The notes under the pieces were generated by a model that saw nothing but the letters and a program-made list of their open reading frames with translations, ran no database searches and was not told the origin of the DNA. This document shows, in pieces, positions 62,216-64,000 of a stretch of DNA of 64,000 nucleotides. Source of the DNA: Brevundimonas sp. (GTDB taxonomy: Bacteria > Pseudomonadota > Alphaproteobacteria > Caulobacterales > Caulobacteraceae); contig NZ_JACVCG010000003.1 of assembly GCF_016742135.1 (NCBI RefSeq), positions 310,001-374,000 on the forward strand, written 5' to 3'. Positions within the stretch are counted from its first letter, which is position 1. Each line of letters begins with the position of its first letter. The translations under genes were made by a program, and so were the position numbers.

Positions 62216-62950
62216 GTGACCTTTTCCGAAGACGAGATCGAACGCTACGCCCGCCATCTGGTGCTGGCCGATGTCGGCGGGCCGGGCCAGCAGCGGCTCA
62301 AGGCGGCGCGTGTGCTCATCGTCGGCATGGGCGGCGTCGGCGGTCCGGCCGCTCTTTACCTCGCGGCGGCGGGGGTCGGTACGCTGGGCCTTGTGGATGA
62401 CGACACGGTCTCTCTCTCGAACCTGCAGCGCCAGATCCAGTTCGACACGGGCGATGTGGACCGATCCAAGGTCGGGGTTTCGGCCCGGCGGCTGACTGCT
62501 CTCAATCCGCATGTCGAAGTCCGGACCTATGCCGAGCGCCTGTCGCGTGAGACCGCCCAGGCGCGCGTAGTCGGCTGGGATCTGGTCATCGACGGGACCG
62601 ACGATTTCGAAACGCGGATGGCGGTGAATGCCGCCTGCGTCGCGTCCCGGGTGCCGCTGGTCTCGGGCGCTCTGGGCGCCTGGAGCGGGCAGGTCGCCGT
62701 GTTCGAGGGTCGGCCCTGCTATCGCTGCCTCGTGCCGGATATACCGCCCGATGCGGAAACCTGCGCCCGCGTGGGCGTGGTCGGGGCCCTGGCCGGCCTG
62801 ATCGGCAGTCTGGCGGCGCTGGAAGCCATCAAGCGATTGACCGGCGCGGGCGATCCGCTGACCGGGCGCCTCTGGATCCACGACGCCCTGAGCGGACAGT
62901 CCCGCACCGTGCGTATCGCGGCCGACCCCGCCTGCCCCGTCTGCGGCTGA
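62216..62950 (+). CDS. ThiF/MoeB/HesA-family adenylyltransferase
   Basis: A 244-residue E1-like enzyme that adenylates the C-terminus of a ubiquitin-like sulfur carrier such as MoaD or ThiS. FSEDEIERYARHLVLADVGG is the MoeB/ThiF start, GMGGVGGPAALYLAAAGVGTLGLVDDD holds the ATP-binding glycines, and LQRQIQFDTGDVDRSK the conserved Arg. The structural zinc site is Cys pairs YRC in CYRCLVP and CPVC at the C-terminus. No rhodanese domain is attached. GTG at 62216 fits the family start better than GTG at 62168. The carrier gene is not in the window, so molybdopterin versus thiamin role is open. Confidence 0.9.
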   Translation: MTFSEDEIERYARHLVLADVGGPGQQRLKAARVLIVGMGGVGGPAALYLAAAGVGTLGLVDDDTVSLSNLQRQIQFDTGDVDRSKVGVSARRLTALNPHVEVRTYAERLSRETAQARVVGWDLVIDGTDDFETRMAVNAACVASRVPLVSGALGAWSGQVAVFEGRPCYRCLVPDIPPDAETCARVGVVGALAGLIGSLAALEAIKRLTGAGDPLTGRLWIHDALSGQSRTVRIAADPACPVCG

Positions 62951-62953
62951 GGA

Positions 62954-64000
62954 TCAGGCGAAGGCCTGTTTCAGCAGCGCGATATAGCGTTCCAACAATT
63001 CCTGCTCCTTCGCGGCCGGCCAGTCGGCGTGCCCGGCATCTTCCACCTCAATCAGCTCGGCTGCCTTGCCCGCCCGGTCCAGGGCCTCCTTCATCCGGCG
63101 CGATTCGATGACCGGCACGACGGGGTCGTCTACCCCGTGCACCAGCAGGACCGGACAGGCGATCTCGGCCGCCCGCCGGCGGGGTGAGCCCGAGGCCAGC
63201 CCGGTCGCCATGGTCGCCGGATCGCCGATGCGTTTGGTCCAGAAATCATAGACCAGCCGCCCCTCGGTATCGTCCTCCCGCCGTTCCCATTCCAGCATCT
63301 CCAGCAGGTCCGCCACGCCACAGATGGCGATGGCCGCCTTGTACAGGTCGGGTCGCCGCACAGCCCCCATCAGTGCCGCATAGCCGCCGTAGCTGGTGCC
63401 CATGATGGCCACGCGGCCTGCATCCAGACCCTTGAGGGCGATGGCGTGATCGATGGCGTCCTCGACGTCTTCCTGCATGCGGTCGCCCCAACGGCCCCAG
63501 CCTTCACGGGCAAAGGCCATCCCGTAGCCCCCCGAGCCCCGGAAATTGGGCCGCAGCACCCACCAGCCCTGGGCGGCCAGCACCTGAACCTGGCGATCCC
63601 ATGTGCGCAGATCGCGCACCTCGGGCCCTCCATGGGGCAGAACCACCAGCGGGCCCGGCCGGCCCCCGGGCGGGGCGGTCAGATAGGCCTCGATCGAGGC
63701 CCCGTCGCGCGTGGTCACCGTCAGGGTGTCGGTCAGGCCCAGCCGCTCGAAATCCAGCGGGCGAATGGCGCCCAGATTGACGATGGCCCGGGCCTCCCGG
63801 TCATAGAAATACCAGGCCCCCGGTTCGCGCGGGCCGGTTACGCCGACCACCATCCGGTTATGGTCGCGGCTGAGGTCGTTCAGATAGACGTCGCAGTCAT
63901 TGTCCATGAAGGCGTTGAGCGCCCGGTGGTGCGCGCCCAGCGAAGCATCGACAAAATCGTACTCCAGACGCTCGCCATAGAAGGCCGCCGCCACATAGCG
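62954..64000 (-). CDS. S9-family prolyl oligopeptidase-like peptidase, C-terminal part (window edge)
   Basis: The last 348 residues of a larger peptidase, beginning outside the window. The tail of a beta-propeller-like region (NDCDVYLNDLSRDHNRMVVGV) is followed by the alpha/beta hydrolase domain: PGPLVVLPHGGPEVRD, NFRGSGGYGMAF, nucleophile Ser in VAIMGTSYGGYAALMG, catalytic Asp in VLLVHGVDDPVVPVIESRRM, and His in EDAGHADW. These fit acylaminoacyl peptidase or DPP-like S9C enzymes of Caulobacterales. Whether it has a signal peptide cannot be seen. It ends tail to tail with the adenylyltransferase gene, 3 bases apart. Confidence 0.93.
   Translation of the reverse strand, partial: RYVAAAFYGERLEYDFVDASLGAHHRALNAFMDNDCDVYLNDLSRDHNRMVVGVTGPREPGAWYFYDREARAIVNLGAIRPLDFERLGLTDTLTVTTRDGASIEAYLTAPPGGRPGPLVVLPHGGPEVRDLRTWDRQVQVLAAQGWWVLRPNFRGSGGYGMAFAREGWGRWGDRMQEDVEDAIDHAIALKGLDAGRVAIMGTSYGGYAALMGAVRRPDLYKAAIAICGVADLLEMLEWERREDDTEGRLVYDFWTKRIGDPATMATGLASGSPRRRAAEIACPVLLVHGVDDPVVPVIESRRMKEALDRAGKAAELIEVEDAGHADWPAAKEQELLERYIALLKQAFA

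Overview
The window is a GC-rich chromosomal segment of an alphaproteobacterium, most likely Caulobacteraceae and probably Brevundimonas-like. This is inferred from protein character, gene neighbourhoods (GNAT-hrcA-grpE with dnaK nearby, hslVU, phaR, a B12 riboswitch with a BtuB-type receptor, DUF883 protein) and codon use; no 16S rRNA gene is present. Both ends cut genes: dnaK on the left and an S9 peptidase on the right. I see no prophage, integron, insertion sequence or CRISPR array. Genes are tightly packed, and many neighbours overlap by the 4-base ATGA/GTGA arrangement that suggests translational coupling.

Layout. 0-4.6 kb: heat-shock block, with dnaK and a GNAT-hrcA-grpE operon on the minus strand, separated by two plus-strand genes for exported proteins. 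4.6-10.8 kb: rph, glnD (tail-to-tail overlap) and mutS. 10.9-13.1 kb: cobalamin riboswitch and TonB-dependent B12 receptor. 13-16.3 kb: aldo/keto-reductase-like protein, FAH-family hydrolase with maleylacetoacetate isomerase, and a DUF883/membrane protein pair. 16.3-22.7 kb (minus): heparinase-like protein, rpe, two tandem pentapeptide-repeat proteins, a RibD-like deaminase and gpmA. 22.9-32.5 kb: sugar-nucleotide and envelope precursor supply (phosphohexomutase, glmM, glmS, galU), an FAD protein, a PLP gamma-family enzyme and rlmN. 32.5-33.9 kb: a divergent membrane protein/ArsR pair with operator-like sites. 33.9-35.0 kb: a non-coding island with two copies of a MITE-like palindromic element, another large palindrome, a 9-bp-period repeat and a candidate structured RNA. 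35-41.3 kb: DUF350 protein, protease, isoaspartyl peptidase, quinone reductase-2OG oxygenase pair, YkvA, SDR, tRNA-Gly(GCC) and a TMEM175-type channel. 41.5-49 kb: sensor kinase, phosphonate/phosphate uptake genes including a PhnD-PhnE fusion, a PstS-like lipoprotein, and an opposing GT4 glycosyltransferase with a frameshifted methyltransferase. 49-53.5 kb: putA and two unknown genes. 53.6-57 kb: HMG-CoA lyase, an ArnT-like GT39 and a divergent GT2. 57-61.6 kb: small membrane proteins, phaR, hemolysin III family protein and hslVU. 61.6-64 kb: a BLUF photoreceptor behind a palindromic operator-like site, a ThiF/MoeB-type adenylyltransferase and an S9 peptidase.

How the genes work together: heat-shock proteostasis (dnaK, grpE, hrcA, hslVU) appears at both ends, and candidate RpoH promoters with the same CTTGCG core lie before dnaK and hslV. 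glmM, glmS, galU and the phosphohexomutase feed UDP-GlcNAc and UDP-glucose synthesis; the GT39/GT2 pair suggests lipid-linked sugar decoration of the envelope. The most unusual items are the PhnD-PhnE fusion, the tandem pentapeptide-repeat pair, the BLUF gene with its operator, the frameshifted methyltransferase, and the island at 33.9-35.0 kb.
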